Assembly: GCA_015062535.1 (NCBI GenBank)
Contig: SUUK01000001.1
Span: 1 to 64,000, forward strand
Length of the DNA stretch: 64,000 nucleotides
Direction: 5' to 3'
From: Alphaproteobacteria bacterium
Lineage (GTDB): Bacteria; Pseudomonadota; Alphaproteobacteria; RF32; CAG-239
Under the pieces are notes generated by a model. That model did not search any database and had not been told where the DNA came from. It saw only the letters and a program-made list of their open reading frames with translations. The position numbers and the translations under genes were made by a program. This document shows, one piece after another, positions 33,895 to 44,351 of this stretch. Each line of letters opens with the position of its first letter. Position 1 is the stretch's first letter.

Positions 33895-34341
33895 ATGAAA
33901 AAAATTGCATCTCTATCAATTGTTGAAGACATAGTAAATCACAAGTACTTGATGATAAAGCATCATCGAGGGATTAATATGGGGTGCATAAATTTTCCTG
34001 GTGGTAAGAAAGAACCAAATGAAAGTATCAAAGATTGTGTTATTCGTGAAACCCTAGAAGAAACAGGCATACTCATTAAAAATCCTGTAGAGGTTGGATA
34101 CATAGAATTTCCAGGTGTAGATTTTTATGTACACGTATTTAAGTCTACAAACTTTTCTGGAGAAATAAGCGAGAACAAAGAAGAGGTAGATGCTTTCTGG
34201 CAAGATGCAAGAGATATTCCGTATGACAAAATGCGTGAAGCTGATCGTGATTTTTTGCCGGACATCATTTCTGGAAAATATGTGAAAAGACGCTACATCT
34301 ATGATGAGAATTTTCATATAAAAGAAATAGTAAATCTGTAA
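33895..34341 (+). CDS. Nudix hydrolase
   Basis: The 148 residues carry a full Nudix box, GGKKEPNESIKDCVIRETLEETGI, matching G-x5-E-x7-R-E-x2-E-E-x-G. Substrate unknown; a nucleotide-diphosphate compound is likely (MutT-like). I prefer the ATG at 33895, with GAGG 5-6 nt upstream, over an in-frame ATG at 33862 that lacks a ribosome site. Confidence 0.88.
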   Translation: MKKIASLSIVEDIVNHKYLMIKHHRGINMGCINFPGGKKEPNESIKDCVIRETLEETGILIKNPVEVGYIEFPGVDFYVHVFKSTNFSGEISENKEEVDAFWQDARDIPYDKMREADRDFLPDIISGKYVKRRYIYDENFHIKEIVNL

Positions 34342-34345
34342 TTTA

Positions 34346-34374
34346 AAGAGCTACTTTTTTAAGTAGCTTTTTTT
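34346..34374 (+). terminator. Terminator after the Nudix gene
   Basis: AGCTACTT (34349-34356) pairs with AAGTAGCT (34361-34368), followed by seven T. Confidence 0.9.
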
Positions 34375-34462
34375 ATTTAAAAAATAGTATTTTTTTTGTA
34401 GATAAATAAAAAAATATATGATACATTCATCGAACAAAAAAAAGTTTGGCTTAAAATTAAGG

Positions 34463-34491
34463 GTTGATTTTGTTGTTAACTCGTTGATTTT
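34463..34491. repeat. Direct repeat GTTGATTTT upstream of pflB, possible operator
   Basis: The 9-mer occurs at 34463-34471 and 34483-34491, spaced exactly 20 bp (two helical turns), 44-72 bp before the pflB ATG. The TTGAT part recalls an FNR half-site, but the second half (ATCAA) is absent. Confidence 0.35.
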
Positions 34492-34534
34492 ATGTCGGAT
34501 TATTGGTTTTAATTAAAATAGAAGGATATAGATA

Positions 34535-36775
34535 ATGGATAGTCAAATAAAAGCCTGGGAAGGTTTTAAAACAAACAAATGGCAGAACGAAATAAATGTT
34601 CGTGATTTCATTACATTAAACTATACCCCTTACAAAGGGGATGATTCATTCTTATCTCCAGCAACTAATCGTACAAAGAAAATGTGGGAAACAGTTGCAG
34701 ATTTGATGAGACAAGAGCGTGAAAATAATGGTTTGCTAGATGCAGATACAAGTGTTGTATCATCAATTGTATCTCATAAAGCAGGTTACATTAATAAAGA
34801 TGAAGAAATCATTGTTGGTTTGCAAACAGATAAACCTCTTAAACGTGCATTAATGCCTTATGGTGGTTACCGTATGGTAGAAGGTTCTTGTCAAGCATAC
34901 AACCTAGACTTAGATCCAAAATTAACAGAAGTTTTCACAACATACCGCAAAACACACAATGATGGTGTTTTTGATGCATATACTCCAGATATTAGAGCAT
35001 GCCGTAAAAGTGGTATTGTAACCGGTCTTCCAGATGCTTATGGTCGAGGCCGTATTATTGGTGACTATCGTCGTATCGCATTGTATGGTATTGATCGTTT
35101 AATCGAAGATAAATTAGAACAAAAAAATTCTTCAAATCTTTCTAACATGACAGCAGATATTATTCGTGAACGTGAAGAAATTGCTGAGCAAATTAAAGCA
35201 TTAAAAGATATGAAGACTATGGCTTCTTTCTATGGTTTAGATATTTCAAAACCAGCAACAAATGCAAAAGAAGCTATTCAATGGACATATTTAGGTTATT
35301 TATCTGCAATTAAAGATCAAAACGGCGCTGCAATGTCTATTGGCCGTATTTCTACATTCTTAGATATTTATATTCAACGTGACCTAGATAATAACGTTAT
35401 CACAGAAGAACAAGCTCAAGAAATGATGGATGACTTGGTTATCAAATTAAGAATGGTTCGTTTCTTAAGAACTCCAGAATACAATGAGCTCTTTTCAGGT
35501 GACCCAGTATGGGTAACAGAATCAATTGGTGGTATGGGATTAGATGGTAGAACATTAGTTACTAAAAACTCATTCCGTATCCTCCACACATTATATAACT
35601 TAGGACCTGCACCAGAACCAAACTTAACTGTTTTATGGTCAAATAATCTTCCAGAAGCATTCAAGAATTTCTGTGCAAAAGTATCAATTGATACATCATC
35701 AATTCAATACGAAAATGATGACTTAATGCGCACATTCTTTGGTGATGACTATGGTATTGCATGTTGTGTATCTCCAATGCGTATTGGTAAACAAATGCAA
35801 TTCTTCGGTGCTCGTGCAAACTTAGCTAAAGCATTATTATATGCTATAAACGGCGGTAAAGACGAAAAATCTGGCGAACAAGTTGGTCCAGAACTTGCTC
35901 CAATTACATCTGAATACTTAGAAATTGACGAATTAGAACGTAAATTTGATAAGATGATGGATTGGCTTGCTTCTACATATGTAAATGCATTAAACATCAT
36001 TCACTATATGCATGATAAATATTCATATGAAAAATCAATGATGGCATTGCATGATAAAGATGTTATCAGAACATTAGGTTGCGGTATTGCCGGATTCTCT
36101 ATTGTTGTCGATTCTTTGTCAGCAGTAAAACATGCAAAAGTTAAAATCATTCGTGATGAACGTGGTCTTGCAACAGATTTCGAAATTGAAGGCGATTATC
36201 CAAAATACGGTAACAACAATGATGAAGTTGATGCTATCGCTAAAAGAGTTGTAAAACAATTTATGGATAAGATTCGTAGTCTTCCAATTTACAGAAATGC
36301 AATTCCAACACAATCTATTTTAACAATTACATCAAACGTTGTATATGGTAAAAAGACAGGTTCTACACCAGACGGACGTAAAGCAGGTGTTCCATTTGCT
36401 CCAGGTGCAAACCCATTGCATGGACGTGATACAAATGGTGCTATCGCATCTTTATGTTCTGTTGCAAAATTACCATTCCAACATGCACAAGATGGTATAT
36501 CTAACACATTCACAATTATTCCAAACTCATTAGGAAAAACTCGTGATATACAAGTAAACAACCTTGTAAGCTTGTTAGACGGTTATTGTGGTAATGATGG
36601 TCAACACATCAATGTTAACGTATTAAATCGTGAAACATTACAAGATGCTATGGAACATCCTGAACAATATCCACAATTAACAATTCGTGTATCAGGATAT
36701 GCTGTTAACTTTATTAAATTAACTCGTGAACAACAAATGGATGTTATTTCAAGAACATTCCACGAAAAAATTTAA
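34535..36775 (+). CDS. pflB: Pyruvate formate-lyase (formate C-acetyltransferase)
   Basis: Converts pyruvate and CoA to acetyl-CoA and formate under anaerobic conditions. The 746 residues hold the catalytic Cys pair in GIACCVSPM (Cys410-Cys411) and the glycyl radical site RVSGYAVNF, with the radical Gly at about 721, 25 residues from the C-terminus. Its codon use looks more selective than that of its neighbours, suggesting high expression. pflA follows. PflB makes strict aerobic life unlikely. Confidence 0.98.
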   Translation: MDSQIKAWEGFKTNKWQNEINVRDFITLNYTPYKGDDSFLSPATNRTKKMWETVADLMRQERENNGLLDADTSVVSSIVSHKAGYINKDEEIIVGLQTDKPLKRALMPYGGYRMVEGSCQAYNLDLDPKLTEVFTTYRKTHNDGVFDAYTPDIRACRKSGIVTGLPDAYGRGRIIGDYRRIALYGIDRLIEDKLEQKNSSNLSNMTADIIREREEIAEQIKALKDMKTMASFYGLDISKPATNAKEAIQWTYLGYLSAIKDQNGAAMSIGRISTFLDIYIQRDLDNNVITEEQAQEMMDDLVIKLRMVRFLRTPEYNELFSGDPVWVTESIGGMGLDGRTLVTKNSFRILHTLYNLGPAPEPNLTVLWSNNLPEAFKNFCAKVSIDTSSIQYENDDLMRTFFGDDYGIACCVSPMRIGKQMQFFGARANLAKALLYAINGGKDEKSGEQVGPELAPITSEYLEIDELERKFDKMMDWLASTYVNALNIIHYMHDKYSYEKSMMALHDKDVIRTLGCGIAGFSIVVDSLSAVKHAKVKIIRDERGLATDFEIEGDYPKYGNNNDEVDAIAKRVVKQFMDKIRSLPIYRNAIPTQSILTITSNVVYGKKTGSTPDGRKAGVPFAPGANPLHGRDTNGAIASLCSVAKLPFQHAQDGISNTFTIIPNSLGKTRDIQVNNLVSLLDGYCGNDGQHINVNVLNRETLQDAMEHPEQYPQLTIRVSGYAVNFIKLTREQQMDVISRTFHEKI

Positions 36776-36791
36776 TAAATAAACTAAGAAT

Positions 36792-36829
36792 AGGGTGGCG
36801 ATCTAGTATAATCTGGATCGCCCTTTCTT
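36792..36829 (+). terminator. Terminator or attenuator between pflB and pflA
   Basis: GGCGATC (36797-36803) pairs with GATCGCC (36816-36822), followed by a T-rich stretch. It sits in the 71-nt gap and would lower pflA expression relative to pflB. Confidence 0.75.
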
Positions 36830-36846
36830 TTGAAAGAAGACATAAA

Positions 36847-37602
36847 ATGGAAGACTTAAATAATATAATATTAAAAATACATTCTTACGAAAGCGGTGGT
36901 ACTGTAGATGGACCAGGAATACGTTTTGTTGTTTTTATGCAAGGTTGTCCATTAAGATGTCAATATTGCCATAATCCAGATACATGGGATGCAAATTTGG
37001 GTAAAAAAATACCAGCAAGCGACCTTGTAAATGAAGTTATAAAATATAAAAAGTTTATGGAGTTTTCTAAAGGAGGAGTAACATTTTCAGGGGGCGAACC
37101 TCTTGTTCAAAAAGAAAAGTTACTTCCTGTGTTAAAAGCCTTAAAACTTCATAATATTCATATAGCTATCGATACTGCCGGAACAACCAATATAGATGAA
37201 ACAACAACATCTCTATTAAAATATGTTGATTTAGTAATGCTTGATGTAAAACACCTAGTGCCATATGAGCATAAGCTTCTAACAGGTTTAACAAATGAAA
37301 AAACAATAGCTTTTCTAGAATTGTTAAATAAACAAAACATAAGAACATGGGTTAGATGGGTAGTTGTTCCAGGTATAAATGATAGTAAAGAATATGCCCA
37401 TAAATTTGCAGATTTTATCAAAGAGCATTCTAACGTTGAGTTGGTAGAAATTCTGCCATATCACAAAAATGGTATCTATAAATGGAAAGAACTAAAACTA
37501 ACTTATCCATTAGAAAATATAAACGAGCCAACTAAAGAAAGTATCGAGGATATATCTAAAATTTTAGAGCAAAAAGGCATTAAGACTTTATACGCTCATT
37601 AA
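36847..37602 (+). CDS. pflA: Pyruvate formate-lyase activating enzyme (radical SAM)
   Basis: Installs the glycyl radical on PflB. The 251 residues contain the 4Fe-4S motif C-x3-C-x2-C at Cys34, Cys38 and Cys41 (GCPLRCQYCHNPDTW), the GGVTFSGGEPL segment that contacts SAM, and the length of the short PflA class, without an added ferredoxin domain. Its 3' end overlaps the 3' end of the convergent giant gene by 23 bp. Confidence 0.96.
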   Translation: MEDLNNIILKIHSYESGGTVDGPGIRFVVFMQGCPLRCQYCHNPDTWDANLGKKIPASDLVNEVIKYKKFMEFSKGGVTFSGGEPLVQKEKLLPVLKALKLHNIHIAIDTAGTTNIDETTTSLLKYVDLVMLDVKHLVPYEHKLLTGLTNEKTIAFLELLNKQNIRTWVRWVVVPGINDSKEYAHKFADFIKEHSNVELVEILPYHKNGIYKWKELKLTYPLENINEPTKESIEDISKILEQKGIKTLYAH

Positions 37603-40600
37603 AGGCAGCAAGTCTTCCTTTTAATGAAGGTGATGTTTCTTTTTCTTTTAACCTTAAATGAGTAACATCAACACCAAGTACTCTCACATTATTTTCATCC
37701 TTATTTAAAGCATCTATTTCATTTTGTGGTTTATCTTTTCTTGCTATAATGATTGCATCTTTAGAGCCATCAGCTCTTTTTTCAATTTTAATTGTTGACG
37801 AAATCTTTTTTATTCCCTCACCAAGAGAGGATATCCAACCTTTTCTAAATGGGCGTAATTTATTTAATATAGCTTTTGCTTTTATTGTTTTTAAAACATG
37901 TTCATCAATAAGACCAGATTCCATAATAGCGCCTGCAATTTGCCCAATTTCTTCAGCAGATAAGCTTTTTTCTTTTTGAATAACATTACCTTTCTCATCT
38001 TTTTTCTCTTTTTGATAGGTTATGATATCAGAAAGAGCAGTTAGACCTCGTTGAACTTCATCAATATATAAGGTATCAATATTTAACAATCCTCCAACCT
38101 TATCTATTTGTTTTACTTTACCAATCATATATTCTGCAATGTTTTTGCCAGTTCTTGATGCTCTAATCATACCATAAAGTAGTTCACCTAACATAATTTT
38201 ATCACGTTTTGACGGATCATGTTGTATTTGAGCACCAGTGTCAAAAATGCCAATCATAAACTTTTTAAATCCATCTTCTCTTGCGCTTTTCTCAATAAAG
38301 TTTTGTTGACCTTGGTGTCTATCTGTATCCCATCTTTGACCACTTAACAAATTACATAATTCAAGAGTAGTATAAGCAACCGCCATGTCATGTTTTTGTT
38401 GTTCAGTCATTTTATCAGAGGTTAGAGCTAGTCCAGAAGCCATATCCATTACTTTATAGACTTTTCCATCTTTGCCAGCGCCATAACTTTCCCACTTTTG
38501 AACATTGGGAGTAAATTCCCCAACTGGGGTTGTAATTTTAACGTCATCATAAATTCTAATAGCTTCTCTATATTTACTATAATCGGCATCAATATCTGTT
38601 TCGCTTTCTGCAGAAATTTTAGCTTGGTAAGCAATATTACGTAAAGGTTCATATTTTGAATCTTGTTTAGCCAAGCACTCAATAGTGTTATTTATCATGT
38701 TCATACCAGATTGAGATAACTCTTTAGCAAAAGGTCTCATAACTGCAACAACGCAATCTTTCCCCTCATATTTAATTTTTGTAGTAATAAAGAATGAGCC
38801 TGCACCTAAAATTTTATCAACTCTTGAAATTTTACCTAATTCTTCATTTGGAAGAGTTTCTTTTAATAAATCAAATAATTCAGCTCTAGATGGAATATCT
38901 GCTTTATCTCTAAGTTTTGCTAGAGGTTTTCTAATTTCAGGATCTAATTGGGGTAAATAACTAAGCATTTGACCAAACTTAACAAAAGCAGGACCTTTAT
39001 TTTCAAAGAACATTTTTAAGCCTTCTCCAATAGCTTCTCCACCTAATTTTTTATCTTTATCCTCTCCTTTTTGATTTGCAGATACAAGTGCACCCAAAAT
39101 TAAGTCTTGTTCATAGTCTTGCAAGTTATCATAAATTGCATGAACTATTTGTTTTGCATCTTTGTAGTACGTTGATTTTTCATCAAAAAACATATCTACA
39201 ACTAAATCTAGTTTTTTGTTTTTCTTATCCTCAGGTGTTTTTTCATGAGAAGCATAAGCATTTAATATTCTTTTCATTACATATGCTCTTGCAGGAAGGC
39301 TGGCATGCCAAAAATTTTCATGAAGCATGACTAAGGTAGATTTATCAAATGTAAGTTTTGTATTTAAAGAAACCCCACTTCCATAATCAAGAGATATTTC
39401 TTTTCCTTTTCTTAAATTATATTCTTCAGGAATTTTTTCAAAAACCATATTTATAGACTCATCTGTACATTTTGTACTCAAAAAATCAACAACTACTTTT
39501 GCATTATCTGGATTTTTAGCTAAAGCAGAAACAACTGCCAGCATTGCCCTTGCATGGTAGTCATATTTTTGAGCATCTCTACCAGAGATAGTAATTTTGC
39601 CCTTATCTCTAAGCATTTGAGCCGTTAGTTCTTGAGATACAACATTTGTTGAAATTCTATCTAAAATTGCATTAAGTGTATCTCTTGAAAATTTATCTGA
39701 TTTATGGCCATATTTATTAACAACTCTCTCACATAAGTCTTCAGCAACTAAAGAGGCTCTTTTACAAAAATCATCACTTCCATCATCAATACCAAGTTCA
39801 TCAGATTTACTTTTGGCATAAAAATCAATTAAAATATCTTTTTCTTTATGAAATTCAATATCATGTGGTTTTCTGTTATCATTATAATTAAGATTTTCTC
39901 CAACGTATTGTTGGCTTAACAACAATTCTGCATATTTTACAGCTTTTTTATTATCTTTTTCATTTACAATATCATTTACAATTTCTCTAAAGAATTCAAT
40001 TTTATTAGCATATTTTTCAGAAAATACACCTTTTTCATCCATCACTTCATATACATAAATTTTATCTTCTAAAGACATTTTGCTAAATTTATTGTCTTTT
40101 TGAATACTTAAAGCAAGCATATCATTAATAAGAGGTTCATAATATGAACAGTAGCGAGAGTGGTGTAAATATTTCATAGCTTCTTTTAAATCATAATCGT
40201 TGCCTTTTTTTATGGTGTTTGCAAGCATTAAAAATCCAGCATCCTTTACAAATTCAACAACATTATTCTGTTTACCATCAAGTCGAAGCGTTTGGTATAC
40301 ATCAGTTGGCTCATCATATAAAGACCCTTGTAATTCTTTATCTTGGTATACATTATCACCACTATAACGATCATAGTATTTAAATACTTTAACTTTTGGC
40401 CCAATTGTTTTATCTAGAAACATCATATTTTCACTAAAACTATTTTCTGGATTAAATCCTAATACTTTCATAGCTCTTTCAAGTGTAGGGCTAGAATTGA
40501 AATGCTTTATTTCAAATTCACCCATAGTTAAATGATCAAGAGTTGAACTCCCATTATAGCTATCAAGCATTTTCTTAAGAATTATACTAGGATTAACCTG

Positions 40601-42691
40601 GCTTACACGATAATAGTTATCACGTAACAAGTCTTGATTTTTTTCAAAAATAGTTTCAAGGTGATTATAAGCTTTTTTATCTTCTCCATCTAAATATCTT
40701 GATCTTGCTGGGTGATAGAAGTTATGAAATAAAAGTCCCTTCGTGCTATCAAATACAACAAATGCTTTTTCTTCATCATATTTTTGAACAAAGTCACCAA
40801 GTTTCAATAATGAATAACCAATAGATTGCTGTAAATTTGTATTAGAGGTAATAGTTGTATCGGAGGTAAGTGTTTTAATATAAAACAAATCATCTATATA
40901 TTTTTGAGCATCAACATTATTCGCGCCAGCTTCATTAAGTCTATCATTTTTTTCTTGGTCTATGACTTTATGAGCAAGAGCCCTTGAATCTTCATCAAGA
41001 GGAGAAATAAAATGCTTTTTAAAAAGTGAGTTTTCATATCTTTCTTTGATTTTATCAATATGTGGATTTTTTAACCAATATAAGGAGTAATCATCTCCAG
41101 AATCAAAGTATGTAATTGAATCTAATGAAAAGGATTTATCTTTTTCTAATGACAAAATTATTTTATCTGCAAGTTCTTTCTTCTTTTCTATGTCATCAGA
41201 TATACTAAATTCAGCCAGTAAATCACAAAAATCAATCTTTTCTTCAAAGCGTTCAAAACAATAATCACATTCTTTTAGAAAACGTCTCTTTTTTGAGTAT
41301 AAAGATGCATCTTCATGCATTTTTTTTGCTTCTTCGCCATAAGCTATAACAACTTTATTATTATCTAAAAAATAATCTTTAGAATCATATTCTTGACTAG
41401 AATAGCGTTTCTGATAAGAATAGCTATTGTCATAATAAAGAGTGCTAATTGCCCAACGTAATTCTTCTGACTTAAGTTCTAAATTTAATTCAATTAATTC
41501 GTCCCAAGGTAGCTTTTTTCCTACATTGTCTTCTTTTTTAGGAGTAAATCTTGGATATTCATCATCTGTAAAGCTGTGAGCATAAGGAAGTGTCCATGAA
41601 AGTTTATACATCTCTTTTGCCCAATATATAGCATCATCTTTATCTTTATAATTTACAAAATGTTCAATATTTTCAGTCTGTTTAACAAAGTCGCCAAATT
41701 TTTTTAATTTGAACATATATAATACATTTTTTGTACGATCTTGGCATTTCTCTTCAAACCTATCTATATGTCTAAATTCTCTAAAGTCAGTATTTTTAAC
41801 CATTTCATGCATTTTTAAGAAAAAATTCTGACACAAAGTTGTTAGTTCTTCTGATTTATCATCAAATGCTTTGTTTGACGAATATTTACTAATTATGTTG
41901 TACATTTCATTAAAACGAACATGCTTTTCAATAGAGATGTTTCCTTCATTCATTTCATTTAAAAACATACTTAAAACATCTTTAACATTAATTTCGTTTA
42001 AGTCTTTAGTCCCAAAATCTCTTTTTAAGCATTTTTCGATATATGTATCAAAGCCTTCTGTTTCATAAATATTTTTTACTTTATCTCTAAAACCTAGATA
42101 ACTATCATCAGAAGTAACCTCTAATGGTGGAAAATCGCCTTTTTCATTAGCAATTTTAGTCATATAGTCTTTTATATCATCCACACGAGCAAGCCCATTA
42201 CCATGTACATTAATACTTATATCTTGATATCTCACATGACCATAATCACCAAGAATTCTTGTACAAATTTCTAAATGATGTCTGGGGTTATAACCACCAT
42301 TTATAAGTAAATCTACGGCTCTTAAATCTGCAGCATGCTCTTGAAATATAGTGTTTTCACCTTTTAATAGTTCCGCCCAAAGATAGTGTCCGCATTCATG
42401 TCCTAAAATTCCAGCAAGTTCTGCTTCATTATTGCATTCATTAATCAAACCTCTAGAAACCGCAATAATATGTTTATTTTTTTCTAGAGTATTCTCTTTA
42501 TTGATAAAAAAAGCATTTGGATGTTCATCATCAAATATAGTAAAATAAAAGTCTTTAGGATTAGCCTCAGTGTTGTTAAATAACTTTTCAAAAACATTTT
42601 CTAACACTGGAGAAACAATATGATTTATATTTGAATTTTCATCAAATAATCTTAAAGATTCAAACGTGTTATCATCAATAATTCTACTCAT
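37580..42691 (-). CDS. Giant protein: M48-like zinc peptidase domain joined to a divergent ABC1/UbiB-like kinase domain
   Basis: A 1,703-residue protein not known to me as a family. The N-terminal domain (to about 200) has a gluzincin HECGH motif (98-102) and a downstream EHAAD (Glu118 region), as in M48 peptidases. About 200-1200 is charged and helical. The region 1210-1560 resembles ABC1/UbiB kinases: VKFGQ (Lys1238 in KxGQ), VVAVMRP (usual VAVKxxRP, with Ala1316 at the Lys site), DTDRHQGQQN (Asp1457, Asn1464, usual HADPHPGN) and FDTG (Asp1484, usual DFG). The ATG at 42691 has GGAG 7 nt upstream; an ATG six codons earlier does not. No signal peptide or membrane helix is evident. Confidence 0.75.
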   Translation of the reverse strand: MSRIIDDNTFESLRLFDENSNINHIVSPVLENVFEKLFNNTEANPKDFYFTIFDDEHPNAFFINKENTLEKNKHIIAVSRGLINECNNEAELAGILGHECGHYLWAELLKGENTIFQEHAADLRAVDLLINGGYNPRHHLEICTRILGDYGHVRYQDISINVHGNGLARVDDIKDYMTKIANEKGDFPPLEVTSDDSYLGFRDKVKNIYETEGFDTYIEKCLKRDFGTKDLNEINVKDVLSMFLNEMNEGNISIEKHVRFNEMYNIISKYSSNKAFDDKSEELTTLCQNFFLKMHEMVKNTDFREFRHIDRFEEKCQDRTKNVLYMFKLKKFGDFVKQTENIEHFVNYKDKDDAIYWAKEMYKLSWTLPYAHSFTDDEYPRFTPKKEDNVGKKLPWDELIELNLELKSEELRWAISTLYYDNSYSYQKRYSSQEYDSKDYFLDNNKVVIAYGEEAKKMHEDASLYSKKRRFLKECDYCFERFEEKIDFCDLLAEFSISDDIEKKKELADKIILSLEKDKSFSLDSITYFDSGDDYSLYWLKNPHIDKIKERYENSLFKKHFISPLDEDSRALAHKVIDQEKNDRLNEAGANNVDAQKYIDDLFYIKTLTSDTTITSNTNLQQSIGYSLLKLGDFVQKYDEEKAFVVFDSTKGLLFHNFYHPARSRYLDGEDKKAYNHLETIFEKNQDLLRDNYYRVSQVNPSIILKKMLDSYNGSSTLDHLTMGEFEIKHFNSSPTLERAMKVLGFNPENSFSENMMFLDKTIGPKVKVFKYYDRYSGDNVYQDKELQGSLYDEPTDVYQTLRLDGKQNNVVEFVKDAGFLMLANTIKKGNDYDLKEAMKYLHHSRYCSYYEPLINDMLALSIQKDNKFSKMSLEDKIYVYEVMDEKGVFSEKYANKIEFFREIVNDIVNEKDNKKAVKYAELLLSQQYVGENLNYNDNRKPHDIEFHKEKDILIDFYAKSKSDELGIDDGSDDFCKRASLVAEDLCERVVNKYGHKSDKFSRDTLNAILDRISTNVVSQELTAQMLRDKGKITISGRDAQKYDYHARAMLAVVSALAKNPDNAKVVVDFLSTKCTDESINMVFEKIPEEYNLRKGKEISLDYGSGVSLNTKLTFDKSTLVMLHENFWHASLPARAYVMKRILNAYASHEKTPEDKKNKKLDLVVDMFFDEKSTYYKDAKQIVHAIYDNLQDYEQDLILGALVSANQKGEDKDKKLGGEAIGEGLKMFFENKGPAFVKFGQMLSYLPQLDPEIRKPLAKLRDKADIPSRAELFDLLKETLPNEELGKISRVDKILGAGSFFITTKIKYEGKDCVVAVMRPFAKELSQSGMNMINNTIECLAKQDSKYEPLRNIAYQAKISAESETDIDADYSKYREAIRIYDDVKITTPVGEFTPNVQKWESYGAGKDGKVYKVMDMASGLALTSDKMTEQQKHDMAVAYTTLELCNLLSGQRWDTDRHQGQQNFIEKSAREDGFKKFMIGIFDTGAQIQHDPSKRDKIMLGELLYGMIRASRTGKNIAEYMIGKVKQIDKVGGLLNIDTLYIDEVQRGLTALSDIITYQKEKKDEKGNVIQKEKSLSAEEIGQIAGAIMESGLIDEHVLKTIKAKAILNKLRPFRKGWISSLGEGIKKISSTIKIEKRADGSKDAIIIARKDKPQNEIDALNKDENNVRVLGVDVTHLRLKEKETSPSLKGRLAAFNERIKS

Positions 42692-42756
42692 AGCCTTTCT
42701 CCAAAGCATATAATAAGTAAGATTTTATCATAAATTAAAACAAATGTAAATAAGTT

Positions 42757-43752
42757 TTATATTCCTTCGCCTTTATATGGTCTGCATAAAAGTTCATTCA
42801 TTGCATCTTTTAACGATACTCCTTCAAATAAAAGTCTATTTATCATCTCACAAATAGGCATTTCAATTTCTAATTCTAAAGCTCTTTTGACAACCGCTTT
42901 TGTGGTAAATAAACCTTCAACAGTTTTGGTGTTTTCTCTTATTACAGATGTTGCATCACCCTTAACTCCAACATCATATCCAAAGCTAAAGTTACGAGAT
43001 TGCATACAACTAGCCGTCATAACCAAGTCACCAAGACCGCACATTCCCATCATAGTTGTAAGTTCTCCGCCGAGCCCTTTGGATAATTTAGACATTTCAT
43101 GAAAGCCACGAGTAATTAATGCAGCTCTTGCGCCGTCTCCAAATTTTGCTCCTTCAACAATTCCAGAAGCAATAGCTATAACATTCTTAATACTTCCACC
43201 AATTTGTGGAGAAATAATATCTGTTGTCATATAAGGTCTAAAATAAGGAGTACCTAACATTTTTGTAAGGTTTTCAGCAATGGTTGCATCTGTTGAGGCT
43301 ATAGTCACAGAAACAAACCTTTTCATTGCAACATCTATTGCAAATCCTGGACCTGATAATATTGCAATTTGGGTATTTGGAAGTATTTCTTCTGCTACTT
43401 CAGATAGCATTTTACCGCTATTGGCTTCAATTCCTTTTGCACAAATAACAATTATAGTGTCATTTTTTACAAACGGCTTAATATTTACCATTATTTCTCT
43501 AGTATGTTGTGCCGAAACAGTAAGCAAAATAACTTTTGCAAAATCAAAAATATCTTTGATATCGGTTGTTGCTTTTATGCTAAGTGGCAAATCAACATTT
43601 GGAAGATACTTTTCATTTTTATGGTTTATATTAATATCATCTACAACATTGCTATTTCTTGCCCAACATAAAACTTCATTGTTAGCTCTTACAGCGGTTA
43701 AAGCAAGAGCAGTACCCCAAATACCAGAGCCTATAACACCAATCTTGTTCAT
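42757..43752 (-). CDS. gpsA: Glycerol-3-phosphate dehydrogenase [NAD(P)+]
   Basis: Reduces DHAP to glycerol 3-phosphate for phospholipid synthesis. The 331 residues start with the Rossmann GVIGSGIWGTALA (4-16), then CAKGIE, ILSGPGFA, and the C-terminal helical domain with KNVIAIASGIVEG (catalytic Lys) and GLGDLVMTA. AGGAGG precedes the ATG. Monocistronic with its own promoter. Confidence 0.97.
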   Translation of the reverse strand: MNKIGVIGSGIWGTALALTAVRANNEVLCWARNSNVVDDININHKNEKYLPNVDLPLSIKATTDIKDIFDFAKVILLTVSAQHTREIMVNIKPFVKNDTIIVICAKGIEANSGKMLSEVAEEILPNTQIAILSGPGFAIDVAMKRFVSVTIASTDATIAENLTKMLGTPYFRPYMTTDIISPQIGGSIKNVIAIASGIVEGAKFGDGARAALITRGFHEMSKLSKGLGGELTTMMGMCGLGDLVMTASCMQSRNFSFGYDVGVKGDATSVIRENTKTVEGLFTTKAVVKRALELEIEMPICEMINRLLFEGVSLKDAMNELLCRPYKGEGI

Positions 43753-43781
43753 GAAAGCCTCCTCTTAATTAATATATACGA

Positions 43782-43809
43782 ATTCTACTTTAATAAAAAC
43801 TAAAAACAA
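43782..43809 (-). promoter_or_regulatory. Promoter of gpsA
   Basis: Minus-strand -35 TTGTTT (43804-43809), 16-nt spacer, -10 TAGAAT (43782-43787), about 30 nt before the ATG. Confidence 0.6.
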
Positions 43810-43845
43810 GCCTTATATAATTTTTTATCAAAAAAAGTAGTATTT

Positions 43846-43884
43846 AAAAAGCAAAACCGCCTTTCCATACAACGGAAGGCGGTT
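43846..43884 (-). terminator. Orphan terminator upstream of gpsA
   Basis: AACCGCC plus TTTCC (43855-43866) pairs with GGAA plus GGCGGTT (43874-43884) with one bulge; T-rich DNA follows on the minus strand. No protein gene precedes it, so it probably ends a non-coding transcript. Confidence 0.8.
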
Positions 43885-44272
43885 AGTTCTAATTGCGGTT
43901 TTTTAAGCTTTAAAAAGGTTTTTAACCATGCTTGCACTTTTGCCAAGCGAGCATCTCGCCCAATAATGTGCTTGCTTCTAGTCTCCTTTTTTTGCGCCAA
44001 TAGTGCTGTATCTATGAATTTCAACCCCAACAGACAAAAGCGAATTTGACTAAAACTTAAAAACACAAATAAAACTGCTTTTGGTTCAAAGTTAGTGATC
44101 AGCTAAAATCAAACCTCAACTCCAAATCAAACATGGCAAATGTTATGCGCATTAAAATTTCATAAGCCACTAAAAGATAAGAAGATTTAATAGAGCTTTC
44201 GCATTGTAAGGAAAGTTTCCAAAACAAAGAATTGCCCATATTTTAATAATTATTTACATATTCTTAAAAAAG
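43885..44272 (-). ncRNA. Candidate ~400-nt non-coding RNA
   Basis: A near-consensus minus-strand promoter (44280-44308) and the orphan terminator bracket about 390 nt without a convincing gene. The longest frame runs through the terminator hairpin. Local stems are visible, such as GCGAG-ATG-CTCGC near 43950 nested in a GCAC/GTGC pair, and GGAAACTTTCC near 44215. It does not match the tmRNA, 6S or RNase P landmarks I know. This covers most of the 599-bp gap 43753-44351. Confidence 0.35.
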
Positions 44273-44279
44273 TATGATT

Positions 44280-44308
44280 TTAATAAAATAAAAAAAATAC
44301 ATTGTCAA
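44280..44308 (-). promoter_or_regulatory. Promoter of the candidate ncRNA
   Basis: Minus-strand -35 TTGACA (44303-44308), 17-nt spacer, -10 TATTAA (44280-44285). Confidence 0.6.
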
Positions 44309-44351
44309 GTCTTTTATAAATAAAAAGCTTATGATATCAATAAGATATTAG

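Noticed and set aside
43800..44066. Minus-strand 88-codon open frame upstream of gpsA.
   Set aside because: It reads through a strong terminator hairpin, has no ribosome site and ends in low-complexity residues; the terminator and promoter fit a non-coding transcript better.
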